Positions 50,327 to 60,399 of a stretch of 64,000 nt of DNA are shown piece after piece (position 1 is the first letter of the stretch; every line of letters starts with the position of its first letter). Where the stretch lies: positions 659,501-723,500 of the forward strand of contig NZ_CP046400.1 of the NCBI RefSeq assembly GCF_009762795.1, given 5' to 3'. The translations under genes and the position numbers were made by a program. The stretch is from Pseudodesulfovibrio cashew (GTDB lineage: Bacteria; Desulfobacterota; Desulfovibrionia; Desulfovibrionales; Desulfovibrionaceae). The notes beneath the pieces were generated by a model that ran no database searches, was not told where the DNA came from, and was given only the letters and a program-made list of their open reading frames with translations.

Positions 50327-50895
50327 AATTCCTCGTCGGTGCACACGGCCTTGACCGGCATGTCCCACTCCTCGGTGGGGATGCGATCGACCAGTTGGAA
50401 CTCGTAGCCCATGCCGATGGTCAGGGTGGCCTGCATGGCCCCATTGGCCAGCAGCCGGTCATAGTAGCCACCGCCGAAACCGAGGCGGAAACCGCGCCGG
50501 TCAAAACCTATTCCCGGGATCAGGGCCAGATCCGGACAGCACTCGCTCATGGCCGGGCACTTTGTGGCGTCGGGTTCCATGATGGCAAAGGGGCCAGGCG
50601 CGAGGTCGTCCCGACACACGGCACAGGCGATGTCCATCTCCCCGTTCCGCTCGGGACGGCAGCGGGGCAAGAGCACGCGGGCCCCCCGCTCCCAAAGCTC
50701 GTCCAGCAGCGGGCGCACGTTCACTTCCCCCCGCACGGGCCAGTAGAGGAGCACCTCGGCGGCTTCCAGCCACTCGGGCAGGGCCCGGACAAACTCCAGA
50801 GCCCGATCACTGCGTTCCTGCCGGTCACTTTCGGAGAGCAGCAGCCTTTTGTCGATGAGCCGCCGCCGCAACCGTTCCTTGTCATTGATGTTCAT
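50314..50895 (-). CDS. 5-formyltetrahydrofolate cyclo-ligase
   Basis: 193 residues from ATG 50895. Basic N-terminus for ATP binding (RLRRRLIDKRLLLS), VLLYWPVRGEVNVRPLLDELWERGARVLLPR, and the signature GFDRRGFRLGFGGGYYDRLLA. It converts 5-formyl-THF to 5,10-methenyl-THF. Translationally coupled to pgeF. Confidence 0.93.
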   Translation of the reverse strand: MNINDKERLRRRLIDKRLLLSESDRQERSDRALEFVRALPEWLEAAEVLLYWPVRGEVNVRPLLDELWERGARVLLPRCRPERNGEMDIACAVCRDDLAPGPFAIMEPDATKCPAMSECCPDLALIPGIGFDRRGFRLGFGGGYYDRLLANGAMQATLTIGMGYEFQLVDRIPTEEWDMPVKAVCTDEELWRP

Positions 50896-51038
50896 GGAGC
50901 GCAGGGTAACACGGCAGGGAGCGACAATCCAGCATCCGGAAACGCCCTCGTCGCAGGCGGCGGGAGAACCCGCTTGGGTTTCGCTTCGTCTTGATGTATC
51001 CTCCCGCCGACAACGAAACATACCGAGCCGGAGAATCC

Positions 51039-52418
51039 ATGCCCGCTAACATACTGGTCCTCGACGACGAAAAAAACTATCTGCTCATCCTGGAATCCAT
51101 CCTGGAGGACGAGGGGTACGACGTGACCACCCTGTCCGACCCGGAGATGGGACTGGCCTACCTCGAAGACTCCGAGGTGGACGTGATCCTGACGGACATG
51201 AAGATGCCCAAACTCACGGGCCAGGACGTGCTGGAGCACTGCAAGAAGAACTACCCGCACATCCCGGTGCTGATCATGACCGCCTTCGGGTCCATCGAGG
51301 CCGCGGTGGAGGCCATGCGCATCGGCGCCTTCGACTACATCACCAAGCCGTTCGCCAACGAGGAGCTGCTCCTGTCCATCTCCAAGGCCGTGCAGTATGC
51401 GGCCACCCAGCAGGAGAACATCCGCCTCAAGCGCGAGATCCGAGACCGCTACTCCAAGGGCAACATCATCGCCCGGGCCAGGGGCATGCAGCAGGTACTG
51501 GACATGGTCGACCGCGCCGCGCCGTCCAAGTCCACCGTGCTCATCCTGGGCGAGTCCGGCACCGGCAAGGAAGTCATCGCCCGTGCCATCCACACCAGCT
51601 CGCCCCGCAGGGACCAGCCGTTCGTCACGGTCAACTGCATGGCGCTCAATCCCGGCGTGCTGGAGTCCGAACTCTTCGGCCATGAAAAGGGCTCGTTCAC
51701 CGGGGCCACGGCCATGCGCAAGGGCCGCTTCGAGCAGGCCAACAAGGGCACCCTTTTCCTGGACGAGATCGGCGAGCTGACCCCGGAGCTTCAGGTCAAG
51801 CTGCTGCGCGTGCTCCAGGAGCACCAGATCGAGCGAGTGGGCGGCGCCGAGACTTTTGACGTGGACATCCGCATCGTAGCCGCCACCAACAAGAATCTGC
51901 AGGAGGCCGTGTCCAAGGGCGAGTTCCGAGAGGACCTCTTCTACCGCCTGAACGTGGTCTCCATCTTCATGCCGCCCCTGCGCGAACGGCGCGAGGACAT
52001 CCCGCTCCTGGCTTCCCACTTCCTGGAGAAATACACCAAGGAGAACCAGGTCAACATCACCGGCTTCTCCGGTTCGGCCATGGACTACCTGACCGCCTAC
52101 GAGTGGCCGGGCAACGTCCGCCAGCTGGAGAACGTGGTGGAGCGGTGCACGGTCCTGTCCAGGGGCGAGATCATCAAGGCCGAGGATCTGCCGCCCGAAA
52201 TCAAGGACGAGGAGGCCCAGTTCAAGTCCGCCGTGGACCTGCTGCCCGGCAAGCTCAACCTGGCCGAGACCATGGACAAGATTGAGGGGGCCCTGGTGAA
52301 GCGCGCCCTGGTTCGCACCGAGTTCGTCCAGGTCAAGGCCGCCGAGATGCTCGGCCTGTCCAAGTCCAACCTGCAATACAAGCTCAAGAAATACGGCCTG
52401 GCCGGAAAGGCGAAATAA
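51039..52418 (+). CDS. Sigma-54-dependent response regulator with GSFTGA variant
   Basis: 459 residues from ATG 51039 (GGAG at 51029). Receiver domain with phospho-acceptor Asp53 and Lys103; AAA+ domain with Walker A GESGTGKE (171-178), loop GSFTGA (218-223) and Walker B TLFLDEIGE (238-246); C-terminal Fis-type helix-turn-helix (VKAAEMLGLSKSNLQYKLKKYG). The sigma-54 contact loop has Ser in place of Ala in GAFTGA; Thr, the key residue, is kept. No histidine kinase is adjacent. Confidence 0.95.
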   Translation: MPANILVLDDEKNYLLILESILEDEGYDVTTLSDPEMGLAYLEDSEVDVILTDMKMPKLTGQDVLEHCKKNYPHIPVLIMTAFGSIEAAVEAMRIGAFDYITKPFANEELLLSISKAVQYAATQQENIRLKREIRDRYSKGNIIARARGMQQVLDMVDRAAPSKSTVLILGESGTGKEVIARAIHTSSPRRDQPFVTVNCMALNPGVLESELFGHEKGSFTGATAMRKGRFEQANKGTLFLDEIGELTPELQVKLLRVLQEHQIERVGGAETFDVDIRIVAATNKNLQEAVSKGEFREDLFYRLNVVSIFMPPLRERREDIPLLASHFLEKYTKENQVNITGFSGSAMDYLTAYEWPGNVRQLENVVERCTVLSRGEIIKAEDLPPEIKDEEAQFKSAVDLLPGKLNLAETMDKIEGALVKRALVRTEFVQVKAAEMLGLSKSNLQYKLKKYGLAGKAK

Positions 52419-52447
52419 CGCGAGCAAGTTCACTTAGGAGGACTCAC

Positions 52448-53278
52448 ATGTCGTCCGGTCCGATAACAAGACGTAAGTTCCTGGCTATGGTCGCTTGCGC
52501 GGCAGTGGTGCCATACGCGATGCTCAACCGGACCGAAGAATTAACCGTGACCAGGCAAACCATTGCTGTGCATACGCTGCCTACTCTCTTTTCCGGCTTC
52601 ACCATCTGCCACCTCTCGGACCTCCACTCCCGTGAATACGGAGCCGGAAATCGAGAACTGCTCAGGATCATCGACGAACACAAGCCCGACTTGATCGCCA
52701 TGACCGGTGACATGATCGACAAACGGCGCTGCGACGAATCCGTCTGCCTGCACTTGTGCCGTGAGGCAGCCCGCATAGCGCCTGCCAAGTTCGTAACCGG
52801 CAATCACGAAATGACCAACTTTCACCAAATGATACAACACCGCCTGAGGGATACGGGGGTCGACTTCCTGGACAACAGGAACACCATCCTGCAGCGCGGA
52901 GGGGACAAAGTATACTTGGCCGGAGCCGGGGAATACAATTATTATGGCAAACAGAGTATTAAATTTTCCATGAACGGCATCCCTGAAGACGCCTGCTCCA
53001 TAGTCTTGTCACATCACCCCGAGATCATGGAAGAATTCAGCAATCGCAAAGCCAACCTCATACTCTCGGGCCACACCCATGGCGGGCAGATCCGCCTGCC
53101 CTTCGCCGGTGCTGTAATCGCGCCGGACCAATGGGTGTTCCCTCGCTACACTGACGGCCTATACCGTAAGGGCGGCACTGCAATGTACGTTAGCCGGGGC
53201 CTGGGAAACTCCATCATCCCACTTCGGCTCAACTGCCCGCCGGAGATCGCTTTTCTGACCCTTGAACCCGCCGCCTGA
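52448..53278 (+). CDS. Tat-exported metallophosphoesterase
   Basis: 276 residues, GGAGG upstream. The N-terminus TRRKFLAMVACAAVV is a twin-arginine signal, so the folded enzyme is exported or membrane-tethered. Calcineurin-type metal motifs are SDLH (57-60), TGDMID (86-91), GNHE (118-121), LSHHPE and SGHTHGG. It is close to the YkuE/UDP-diacylglucosamine-hydrolase-like group; the substrate is uncertain. Export with two Mn or Fe ions bound fits the Tat route. Confidence 0.92.
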   Translation: MSSGPITRRKFLAMVACAAVVPYAMLNRTEELTVTRQTIAVHTLPTLFSGFTICHLSDLHSREYGAGNRELLRIIDEHKPDLIAMTGDMIDKRRCDESVCLHLCREAARIAPAKFVTGNHEMTNFHQMIQHRLRDTGVDFLDNRNTILQRGGDKVYLAGAGEYNYYGKQSIKFSMNGIPEDACSIVLSHHPEIMEEFSNRKANLILSGHTHGGQIRLPFAGAVIAPDQWVFPRYTDGLYRKGGTAMYVSRGLGNSIIPLRLNCPPEIAFLTLEPAA

Positions 53279-53327
53279 AACAAGTAGACAAGCAACATCC
53301 CTCTCCCACTTTAACAAGGTACAGACG

Positions 53328-54491
53328 ATGTTTCTACTCGACGCCCCTTATGTTTCCGATTTCCTGCTCAAGTCCGTCAAGGGGTTGAACCAGCCCGTGC
53401 TCGACACGCCCGAGGCTCGGCGGTTTGCCGCCGGAGCCGGGATTGAGCTCATTGACGAAATCGAATTCGCGGCGCGCATGGCCATGGGCCAGCGCATCTA
53501 CGCCAACTCGGAAAACGGGCTGGCCAAGCTGATGGACTGCGGCTGCAACGACGACCTGGCCAGGCGCATCGGCGTTTGCAAGGACAAGGCCCTGTTCCGC
53601 GAAACCGTTGCCGGGGTCCATCCCGACTACCGCTTCATGCGGGTCCCCCTGGAGGAACTGGAAACCGTCGACGTCTCGGCCATGCCGTATCCGTTCGTGG
53701 CCAAGCCCGCACGCGGCTTCTTCAGCCTCGGGGTGCACATCGTCAACACCCTTGAGGAGTGGCCGGACGTGGTCCGGGCCATTATGGCCGAGCGCGACGC
53801 CCTGAACCGGGAGTACCCCGAAGCCGTGGTGGATGCGGGCGAGTTTCTCCTCGAGGAGTCCCTCCGGGGCGAGGAGTACGCCATCGACGTCTACTTCGAT
53901 GGAGCGGGCGAACCGGTCATCCTGAACATCCTCCACCATCACTTCGTTTCCGATGACGATGTCTCGGACCGCCTCTACTACACCTCCGCCTCGATCATAC
54001 GGCAGTGGCTGGAGCCGTTCACGGCCTATTGCGCCTCCATCGGAGAGGCCTGCGGCCTGCGCGATTTCCCCATCCATCTGGAGGTGCGCGTGGACGAGGC
54101 CGGAGCGATCAACTCCATCGAGGCCAATCCCCTGCGCTTCGCCGGATGGTGCGTGGCCGACCTGACCTTCCACGCCTGGGGCTTCAATCCCTACGAATAC
54201 TATTTCGCGGACAAGAGACCGGACTGGCCCGCGTTGCTGGCCGAACACGAGGGCCGGGCCTGCGCCATGGTCATCGGCGACGTGCCGCCCGGCGTGGACC
54301 GGGACGCCATCGTCTCGGTGGACCTCGACGGCTTCGCGGACATGCTCGGCGGCGTGCTGGAACTCAGGCCCATCGACCACTCCGAGTACCCGGTATTCGC
54401 CTTTGCCTTTCTCGGCCTGCCCGAGGCGGACCTAGACGGCCTCAAGGAGCGGGCCACGAGCGACTTCTCCCGGTTCCTGGTCACGGGCTGA
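53328..54491 (+). CDS. ATP-grasp enzyme
   Basis: 387 residues from ATG 53328. KDKALFRETVAG, YPFVAKPARGFFSLGVHIVN (nucleotide-binding Lys), FLLEESLRGEEYAIDVYFDGAG, and IHLEVRVDEAGAINSIEANPLRFAG (metal-binding Glu and Asn) mark an ATP-grasp fold of the carboxylate-amine ligase type. The substrate is unknown. It is 49 bases downstream of the phosphoesterase and may be co-transcribed. Confidence 0.85.
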   Translation: MFLLDAPYVSDFLLKSVKGLNQPVLDTPEARRFAAGAGIELIDEIEFAARMAMGQRIYANSENGLAKLMDCGCNDDLARRIGVCKDKALFRETVAGVHPDYRFMRVPLEELETVDVSAMPYPFVAKPARGFFSLGVHIVNTLEEWPDVVRAIMAERDALNREYPEAVVDAGEFLLEESLRGEEYAIDVYFDGAGEPVILNILHHHFVSDDDVSDRLYYTSASIIRQWLEPFTAYCASIGEACGLRDFPIHLEVRVDEAGAINSIEANPLRFAGWCVADLTFHAWGFNPYEYYFADKRPDWPALLAEHEGRACAMVIGDVPPGVDRDAIVSVDLDGFADMLGGVLELRPIDHSEYPVFAFAFLGLPEADLDGLKERATSDFSRFLVTG

Positions 54492-54596
54492 TCTCCCTTT
54501 TCCCGGCACAAAAAGCATTTCCCGTCTGGTGAAAGCCGCTGCGCCGTGGTACCGTGAAAGCGGGTTTCTCCATGAAAACCCGTCACGGAGGGAATC

Positions 54597-55499
54597 ATGC
54601 GCGCAATCATCGCCGGGGGCACCGGCTTCATCGGACAATCGCTCATCACGGAGTTGCAGGAAAACGGCTGGGACATCGTGGTCCTGTCGCGCTCACCTGG
54701 CAAGGTGGCCTCGATTTTCGGCAGCGGCGTCATCGGCATGCGCTGGGACAACGGCGACTGGCCGGACCTGCTCGGGCCGGAAACGGTCATCGTCAACCTG
54801 GCCGGGGAGAACATCGCCGCCGGAAGGTGGACGCGGGCCAGGAAGGAACGCATCCTCAACAGCCGCATCAAGGCGGGCGAACGGATCGTGGAAGTGGTTC
54901 GCAGGAGCGGCGTCGCTCCGGCCGCGCTCATCCAGGCGTCGGCCGTGGGCTACTACGGCCCGCGCGGCACCGAGCTTATCGACGAGACCGCGGACTCGGG
55001 AGACGGCTTCCTGGCCGAGGTGACACGCCGCTGGGAGGCGTCCACCCTGGCGCTGGAGGAGATGGGCGTGCGCAGGGTGATCATCCGCACCGGCGTGGTC
55101 CTGGGCAACGGCGGCGCGCTTGAACGAATGCTGCCGCCGTTCCGGTTTTTCCTGGGCGGTCCCCTCGGCAGCGGGCTCCAGGGCGTGTCCTGGATTCACA
55201 TGGCCGACGAGGTGGGTGCCATCCGCTTCCTGATGGAAAATGAAGAGACGTCGGGCGCGTACAATCTGACCGCGCCAACCCCGGTGCGTTTCCGCAAGTT
55301 TGCGCGCATTCTGGGCCAGACCCTGAACCGGCCCCACTGGCTCAAGGTTCCGGCCTTCGTCCTGCGGCTCCTGTTTGGCGACATGGCCGACGAGGCGCTC
55401 CTCTCGGGCCAGTTGGTGCTGCCCGCACGGCTGCTCCGGGCCGGGTACGGCTTCCGCTTCCCCAACCTGGAGGAAGCCCTGGCGGACCTGTTGGTCTGA
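54597..55499 (+). CDS. TIGR01777-type NAD(P)-binding epimerase
   Basis: 300 residues, GGAGG upstream. GGTGFIGQSL (7-16) is the Rossmann motif; VNLAGENIAAGRWTRARKERILNSRI and QASAVGYYGPRG are hallmark blocks of this SulA/YfcH family, and FVLRLLFGDMADEALLSGQLVLPARLL is the DUF1731 C-terminal block. Substrate unknown. Confidence 0.93.
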   Translation: MRAIIAGGTGFIGQSLITELQENGWDIVVLSRSPGKVASIFGSGVIGMRWDNGDWPDLLGPETVIVNLAGENIAAGRWTRARKERILNSRIKAGERIVEVVRRSGVAPAALIQASAVGYYGPRGTELIDETADSGDGFLAEVTRRWEASTLALEEMGVRRVIIRTGVVLGNGGALERMLPPFRFFLGGPLGSGLQGVSWIHMADEVGAIRFLMENEETSGAYNLTAPTPVRFRKFARILGQTLNRPHWLKVPAFVLRLLFGDMADEALLSGQLVLPARLLRAGYGFRFPNLEEALADLLV

Positions 55500-55586
55500 T
55501 CCCCCACTTGAATCCGCCGCCCCTCTCCTTTATGAAAGGGGTTGCGGTACGCTTTTGCGAGGAACTTTCACTCCATAGGGAGACTC

Positions 55587-57005
<1,419 letters not shown>

Positions 57006-57087
57006 ATTCGCCCCACCACGGCGGAAAACACCCTTGCGGGCCCCTATCCCTTTACAGAACCGCCCATCGTGGTAATACTCGGGGAGA

Positions 57088-57111
57088 AGGGACGGTGCGC
57101 GGTGCCCGTCC
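57088..57111 (+). promoter_or_regulatory. Hairpin GGGACGG...CCGTCCC before the methyltransferase
   Basis: Seven-base arms with a GC-rich loop, about 20 bases before the start codon at 57132. It could limit ribosome access or end an upstream transcript; no T-run follows. Confidence 0.35.
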
Positions 57112-57131
57112 CCCTACACGGAGGCTGAGGC

Positions 57132-57845
57132 ATGGCTTGGGACCCGGAACGGTACGAGAAGTGGTTTGAAACGCCCGAAGGGACGTTCGCCCTGGAGCGG
57201 GAGATGCAGTTGCTGCAATCCGTCCTGGCGGGCTGGCCCCGGCGCGGCCACAAGCTGCTCGAGATCGGCTGCGGCACCGGCCTGTTCCTGGAGACCCTCT
57301 ATCAGATGGGTTTCGACGTCAGCGGCATCGACTCCAGCCCGGCCATGATCATGGCCGCCCGCAAGCGATTGGGCAACAGGGCCGACCTGCACCAGGGTGA
57401 CGGCGAACTGCTCCCGTTCTCCGACAACGAATTCGACTACGCCTTCCTCTGGTCCGTGCTGGAATTCACCTCCGACCCCAAGGCCATGCTAGAGGAAGCC
57501 CGGCGCGTGGCCGAAAAGGGACTGCTCATCGGCTTCCTGAACAAGAACTCCCTCTACTACACCCTGAACGTCAAGGGCTCCGGAGGTTCCCTGGACAGCG
57601 GACACTGGTTCACCTGGTGCCAGATGCAGGACCTGATCAAGGAAGCCACAGGCTTCAGGCACACCCTGGCCCGCTCGGTCCTGCCCGGCCCCATGCGCAC
57701 CTGGAAGAATACCGGCCTGAGCCGCCGCCTCAATTCGACCCTCTGCCCTCCCTCCGTGGGGGCCTTTTCCGCAGCCAGAGTGGACTTCGTCAACATGAAG
57801 CCCCTCACGCCCCTGTTCGCCTGGAAGACCGAACCCGCCACGTAG
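57132..57845 (+). CDS. Class I SAM-dependent methyltransferase
   Basis: 237 residues, GGAGG upstream. Motif I LLEIGCGTGLFLE (39-51), motif II VSGIDSSPAMI, and FDYAFLWSVLEF as motif post-II. UbiE/COQ5-like architecture, with a distinctive C-terminal part (WFTWCQMQDLIKEATGF). Substrate unknown. Confidence 0.9.
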   Translation: MAWDPERYEKWFETPEGTFALEREMQLLQSVLAGWPRRGHKLLEIGCGTGLFLETLYQMGFDVSGIDSSPAMIMAARKRLGNRADLHQGDGELLPFSDNEFDYAFLWSVLEFTSDPKAMLEEARRVAEKGLLIGFLNKNSLYYTLNVKGSGGSLDSGHWFTWCQMQDLIKEATGFRHTLARSVLPGPMRTWKNTGLSRRLNSTLCPPSVGAFSAARVDFVNMKPLTPLFAWKTEPAT

Positions 57846-57899
57846 CCTCGCGCCACGCGCGAGCCCCAGTACATCCAGCTTAAGATACTTTTACATTCT

Positions 57900-57924
57900 T
57901 TAACCGGTTTTCACGCCCGGTTAA
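57900..57924. promoter_or_regulatory. Inverted repeat TTAACCGG...CCGGTTAA upstream of the Spy-like gene
   Basis: Eight-base perfect arms with a nine-base spacer (TTTTCACGC), about 70 bases before the start codon. Typical size for a dimeric regulator. The partner regulator is not known. Confidence 0.5.
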
Positions 57925-57990
57925 AACCGTGTTTACGCCTTTCGCCTAGGGTTGGACCCGTCACAAGGCAAACAACCTATGGAGGATTCC

Positions 57991-58593
57991 ATGCGAAAAA
58001 ACACGACTCACAAATGCATGCGCCTCGGCGCACTCACCCTGATCATGGCCCTGTTCATGGCCGGAACCTCTGCCCTGGCCTTCGGCGGCCCCATGGACGG
58101 CCCAGGCCGCAAGGGCCACGGGGATTCCATGAAGGAGCACTTCCTCTCCCGCGTGGACTACACCATGCAGGAGCTCCAGCTCTCCCCTGACCAGCAGGCC
58201 AAGTACAGCACGATCCGAGCCCACATGGCCAAGGCCCTGAACGAGGCCGAAGCAAGGCGCAAGGCCACTCGCGAAGACATTCGCAATGAACTGAACCGTC
58301 CCACCCCGGACCTGCGCAAGGTGGCGGCGGCCATGAAGCGGGAAGCACGGATCATGCCCGACACCATGACCATGCAGATCGACAGCCTGCTCAAGGTCCA
58401 CGACATCCTGAACAAGAAGCAGCAGGCCCGCCTGGTCGAGATGATCAAGGCGCACATGGGCCCCATTCCCATGCGCAACGCCGACGGCCAGCAGCAGAAG
58501 ATGGGCCCCGGCGGCACGCCTCCCCAGGGCGGGATGCCCGGACGCGGCGGCCCTCAGGGCGGTCCGCAGGGCGGTTTCGACCCCATGTCCTAA
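57991..58593 (+). CDS. Spy/CpxP-like periplasmic protein
   Basis: 200 residues from ATG 57991 (GGAGGA upstream). Signal peptide cleaved near ALAFG. A helical LTXXQ-type core: MQELQLSPDQQAKYSTIRAHMAKALNEAEARRKATREDIRNEL and VHDILNKKQQARLVEMI. The C-terminal 45 residues are a flexible Gly/Pro/Gln/Met tail (GGTPPQGGMPGRGG). Members act as envelope-stress chaperones or metal-binding proteins. Confidence 0.85.
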   Translation: MRKNTTHKCMRLGALTLIMALFMAGTSALAFGGPMDGPGRKGHGDSMKEHFLSRVDYTMQELQLSPDQQAKYSTIRAHMAKALNEAEARRKATREDIRNELNRPTPDLRKVAAAMKREARIMPDTMTMQIDSLLKVHDILNKKQQARLVEMIKAHMGPIPMRNADGQQQKMGPGGTPPQGGMPGRGGPQGGPQGGFDPMS

Positions 58594-58645
58594 AGACATA
58601 AGAATACGGACAGGCCGCAAGCACAAACGCAGCCTCCTCTCCTCA

Positions 58646-58688
58646 TTGAACGGCACCCGCTTCTCCCGGCGGGTGCCGTCATTTTTTG
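58646..58688 (+). terminator. Terminator of the Spy-like gene
   Basis: ACGGCACCCGC, TTCTCCCG, GCGGGTGCCGT followed by CATTTTTT. Confidence 0.92.
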
Positions 58689-58729
58689 GGGATTCAAACG
58701 ATGTCCGGCTTTTAAAACCGGGGGTGCGG

Positions 58730-59347
58730 CTACTTGTGCACCGTAAGGACGCCCGCCCAGCCACTCATGAAAGGAATGCATTCATCATAGCCCCCTTCGC
58801 GCTCCAGGAAGGCGGCAGTACCGCCCCGCGCCATGAAATGCCGGAAGCAGGTGTGATGCGTCTCCCCGGCCATGCGCTCCACCAGCCGGATACCCCACCC
58901 GGTCCAGCGTGAGGTTCCCTTCGGCGGCAGGACGTAGTCGGCAACGGCGACCACCCCGCCGGGCCGGACCAGACGCATGGCCTCCCGGAAGATGGCCCGG
59001 GCCGTGGCCTCCGGCTTTTCGTGCAGGGCGAAGCTGAGGGTGACGCCACCGAACGCGCCCTCCGGCAACCCGGTGTCCGAAGCGTCACCGCGCAGAAAAG
59101 GGATGGCAGGATGCTTGCGGCGGGCCACTTCCAGCATGGCCCCGGAGACGTCCACACCCAAAGGGCGCAGGCCGCGCCGGGCCGCCAGCCCGGCCAGCAA
59201 CCCCGTGCCGCAGCACAGATCGACCATGGTCCCGCCGCGCTCCAGTCCGAGGGCGTCGAGAGCCCCGGCATGCAACGGACGCAGGAACGGCCCGATCAGC
59301 GGGTCGTAGAGGGTGGCGTAACGGGCATATTCGTCCACTGGCGTCAC
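58730..59347 (-). CDS. UbiE-like class I methyltransferase
   Basis: 205 residues. MVDLCCGTGLLAGLAARRG is motif I; GVDVSGAMLEVARRKHPAIPFLRGDASDTGLPEGAFGGVTLSFALHE follows. The sequence recalls menaquinone/ubiquinone methyltransferases. ATG at 59347 overlaps the stop of the solute-binding protein (ATGA), so the two are coupled. Confidence 0.88.
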   Translation of the reverse strand: MTPVDEYARYATLYDPLIGPFLRPLHAGALDALGLERGGTMVDLCCGTGLLAGLAARRGLRPLGVDVSGAMLEVARRKHPAIPFLRGDASDTGLPEGAFGGVTLSFALHEKPEATARAIFREAMRLVRPGGVVAVADYVLPPKGTSRWTGWGIRLVERMAGETHHTCFRHFMARGGTAAFLEREGGYDECIPFMSGWAGVLTVHK

Positions 59348-60120
59348 TTGGGAAGCAACTCCCGGTTCACCTTGACCACCTTGGCGATGGCCGCTTCGTC
59401 GTACCCCTTTTGCCGGAGCAGTTCGAGCAGCGCCCCGGAGGCAAGCAGTTCGCGCATCCGGCGGTCATAGAGGTCCCGAAGACGGCGGCCTCTCTTATCG
59501 GGCGAAAACACTGGCCGGACCGTAAGCGAACGAATCGGCGAGATGACGAAAGGCGCGATGGGCAACCTGGAATCGTCCATGGCCCGTTTGAGCAGCAGGC
59601 TGTCCCCGAGAATGAAGGCCACCTCGCCCCTGTCGAGCAGGTGATAGGCGGAACTGAGATCGTAGACCAGCAGCGGGTCGACTTCCACCGGCAGGAAGCG
59701 GACGAGACCAAAACCATTGAGATAGGCGACCTTCTGCCCGGCCAGGGACGTGGCGTCCTTGAAGGGCGTGCACCGCCTGTAGGCTGCGGCCAGATCGTAG
59801 GAGATCAGGGGCACCCGGGCGGGAAGCGCGCCCCCGCCGTCGGCCCGGACGTCCAGGGCGCAGTCGACCCCGCCGCTCTTCACCGCCTCCAGAGCGCGGG
59901 CATAGGGCATGGGCCGATGGTCCAGGTCCACGTGCGCACCCTCGAAGACTTCCTTGAGGATATCCGTCAGCAAGCCGGTCCGCCCCGGCATGACGGCATG
60001 CCCGAGATACGGCATGCCGAAGACGCAGGTCTCGCGCCCCACCAACCGATCCTGTCCCCGGGCCGGAGCAGGCGCGGCGACCAGTGTCATAAGAAGAATG
60101 AGAAAGAGAGAACGCAGCAT
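59344..60120 (-). CDS. Periplasmic amino-acid-type solute-binding protein
   Basis: 258 residues from ATG 60120. Signal peptide about 1-22 (APAPARGQ). The mature part follows the SBP_bac_3 plan (LTDILKEVFEGAHVDLDHRPMPYARALEAVKSGGVDCALDV, TSLAGQKVAYLNGFG, VDPLLVYDLSSAYHLLDRGEVAFILGD, LYDRRMRELLASGALLELL). No permease or ATPase is adjacent, so it may work as a sensor or with a remote transporter. Confidence 0.85.
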   Translation of the reverse strand: MLRSLFLILLMTLVAAPAPARGQDRLVGRETCVFGMPYLGHAVMPGRTGLLTDILKEVFEGAHVDLDHRPMPYARALEAVKSGGVDCALDVRADGGGALPARVPLISYDLAAAYRRCTPFKDATSLAGQKVAYLNGFGLVRFLPVEVDPLLVYDLSSAYHLLDRGEVAFILGDSLLLKRAMDDSRLPIAPFVISPIRSLTVRPVFSPDKRGRRLRDLYDRRMRELLASGALLELLRQKGYDEAAIAKVVKVNRELLPK

Positions 60121-60399
60121 GTTTGGAGTATCCGGCAAAAGTCCGGGGAATTCAAGCCCGCCTGGGGCCCCCTTGACGAGGCCCCAGGCGGGGAGCTGCG
60201 GCGCAGGAGGAGTGGAGGGCATCCCTGCCGAAGATACTCGCCTATGCCCTGAAGAAGCAGCCTTCCCGAAGCTCGCCTACCGCCCTCCGGCCAACCGTCG
60301 CCAGCAGTCGCGTCCCCACGCAGCCTTTGCAAAACGATGAGACATGCGACTTCACCCACCGTCACCGGCAACATACCAGCCGTTTAGCTATCGCGAGCT
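60121..60399. other. Spacer with a GC-rich inverted repeat
   Basis: Contains CCCGCCTGGGGCC...GGCCCCAGGCGGG (about 60158-60192), a 13-pair stem without a T-run. Otherwise nothing recognisable. Confidence 0.5.
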
